Source of the DNA: Mercurialis annua | Taxonomy: Eukaryota > Streptophyta > Magnoliopsida > Malpighiales > Euphorbiaceae | DNA: 64,000 nt | NCBI RefSeq assembly: GCF_937616625.2 | Contig: NC_065571.1 | Location: 44,191,651-44,255,650 of the forward strand | Reading direction: 5' to 3' | Notes under the pieces: generated by a model | What the model was told of the DNA's origin: nothing | Seen by the model: only the letters and a program-made list of their open reading frames with translations | Database searches by the model: none | Made by a program: the position numbers and the translations under genes | In this document: positions 62,630 through 64,000 of the stretch, in pieces | Layout of the letters: every line of letters starts with the position of its first letter | How positions within the stretch are numbered: the first letter of the stretch is position 1

Positions 62630-64000
62630 GGGCTTTTTACACAAACAACCTATTTTGCCAATTTCTTATCTTTTATACGGGTCCAAATTTGCCTTTTCTA
62701 AACTATCATGTGCGGCCTATTTTATTACTTTTATACGGACTCTATATATTAAACCCTAACAGCATACAAATCATAATTTCATTTATTTTCTCTCTTCTCA
62801 TCATTCAATTATCTCTTCCTCTCAGTTCATCTTCCTCTTTTTTTTACCGTTCGCCGTCTTCTGCTGAGACGTCCTTTGTTCCTCCGCTCCTCCGTCATCG
62901 TTCTCATCATCGCCTCCGTTGTCATCTTTGTTAACGCCATCATCTCCTCTGCTCATCGTCGTCATCTATTTGATTTCAGATCTATAATTTATTCATTGTT
63001 CTTCTTCTTCTTCTTTTTTATTTTCAGATCTACAATTTTTTACTGTTATTTCACCATTAAACATGTATAGAGATTATATTTTAAGAATATAATGCTAATT
63101 TCATGTTATGTAATATAAATTTATGGTTATATGGAATAAATTTTTGTTATTTCTGCATTTTTTGTGTTTGGTTGTATTTCTGTGTTTTTTTTATTCTGCA
63201 GTTCGATTTATTGATGATGGTTGATTGCTGAAATATTATAATATTACAGTGTTGTTGATTTTATGTTGATTTTGTGTTGATAATCAGTTGGTATTTCCTT
63301 AATTTTAACATTGAAAAAAATTATTCTAAAAAAACCATTAGCAAATTAGATAATTTTGTGCGTGAAATAAACTAAAAAAACAAAATTTAAATGATATTAG
63401 ATAAGGATATGTTAGCATTATCATGTTGACATGTTGTTGATTTCTTGTTGATATTTTATAGATTGTCACAATTTTTCAAAAAATTATGTTTTATTTTATT
63501 CCTTATGTTGATTCGTTGTTGATTTATTGTTGACATTATGTTGATATGTATTTCAACTTTTTTTGATTTTCAATTTTATGTTGACATGTTGTTGATATAC
63601 TGTTGATAACATGTTGATTTTAAATTGATGTATTAATGAACTATTGATATGTTTTTAATAATATGTTGATTGTTTTTGACTTAAATCAATCAATATTCTC
63701 ATTTTACAAACATCTTGACTAAATTAGCATTAATTGTTGATTCGTTGTTGATTAATTGTTGACATTATGTTGATAAGTATTTCTACTTTTTTTTATTTTC
63801 AATTTTATGTTGACATGTTGTTGATATACTGTTGATAACATGTTGATTTTTCAATCATTAAAACAAATGTAAAGTTAGTGTTAAATTGCTGTATTGATGA
63901 CATGTTGACATGTTTTTGATAATATGTTGATTGTTTTTTGCTTAAATCAATCGATGTTCTCATTTTACAACTAAATTAGCATTAATTGTTGATATCATGT
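62630..64000 (+). mobile_element. Non-autonomous MULE (copy 2), cut by the window end
   Basis: Starts GGGCTTTTTACACAAACAACC and aligns with 39777-41163 through the TATA region (ACTCTATATATTAAACCC), CT-rich leader, intron-like acceptor TTTTTTTATTCTGCAG (to 63201) and the TGTTGAT-rich part. Its right end and target duplication lie outside the window; TATTTTAAA (62621-62629) is the predicted left duplication. Confidence 0.75.
63508..63992. repeat. ~229-bp tandem duplication made of TGTTGAT/TGTTGACAT motifs
   Basis: Units begin TTGATTCGTTGTTGATT at 63508 and 63737 and share long stretches such as TTTTATGTTGACATGTTGTTG. The start of a further unit is visible at the window end. Confidence 0.8.

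Overview
This is nuclear DNA of a eudicot plant. It is AT-rich, has GT-AG introns, and carries plant gene families (3-ketoacyl-CoA synthase, GH17 glucanase with an X8 domain, HMA-domain protein, STP-type sugar transporter). Everything else is a dense, nested set of plant transposable elements. There are no operons, CRISPR arrays or recognisable RNA genes. All calls come from reading the sequence and family knowledge; no search was run.

Layout. 1-5907 is the right part of an autonomous Mutator-like element (MULE): a Ulp1-like protease gene (+) convergent with an intact MuDR-type transposase gene (-), and a terminal repeat near 5907. 6595-11139 is a divergent sugar-transporter gene remnant whose 3.5-kb intron holds a CACTA-type terminus and a foldback MITE. 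11814-16262 holds an LTR scrap and a spliced coiled-coil gene of likely transposon origin, then a hairpin-rich tandem repeat. 16268-28669 is a young large non-coding LTR element on the - strand (3.2-kb LTRs, perfect 5-bp target duplication GCTTG, PBS and PPT visible); its 3' LTR contains a solo Copia-like LTR. That element sits in or beside a broken Ty3/gypsy gag-protease region (28675-31795, -). 32086-35802 (-) is an HMA-domain gene whose long intron contains a Helitron and three copies of one MITE. 36480-38290 is a LINE remnant (-) with its own MITE. 39777-41163 is a non-autonomous MULE with a 10-bp duplication. 41345-46433 is a nearly complete L1-type LINE (+).

Host genes on the right side: a KCS gene (47758-49558, +) with Tyr at the catalytic His position, so probably a KCS3/KCS12-type non-catalytic regulator of wax synthesis, convergent with a GPI-anchored beta-1,3-glucanase gene (50047-55486, -) with a 4-kb intron carrying a hAT-type element and a LINE RNase H scrap. 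56300-59395 is a truncated Ty3/gypsy gag-pol (+), 60797-61392 a solo LTR with perfect 5-bp duplication, and 62630 to the end a second copy of the non-autonomous MULE.

The most unusual signal is inside the 3.2-kb LTRs: four copies of an invariant ~25-nt module, unevenly spaced, each enclosed by a different short inverted repeat, so that four stem-loops share one loop but have different stems. The same LTR carries two adjacent perfect GC-rich hairpins shortly downstream of a TATA-like motif. These look like structured RNA elements of a non-coding retroelement.
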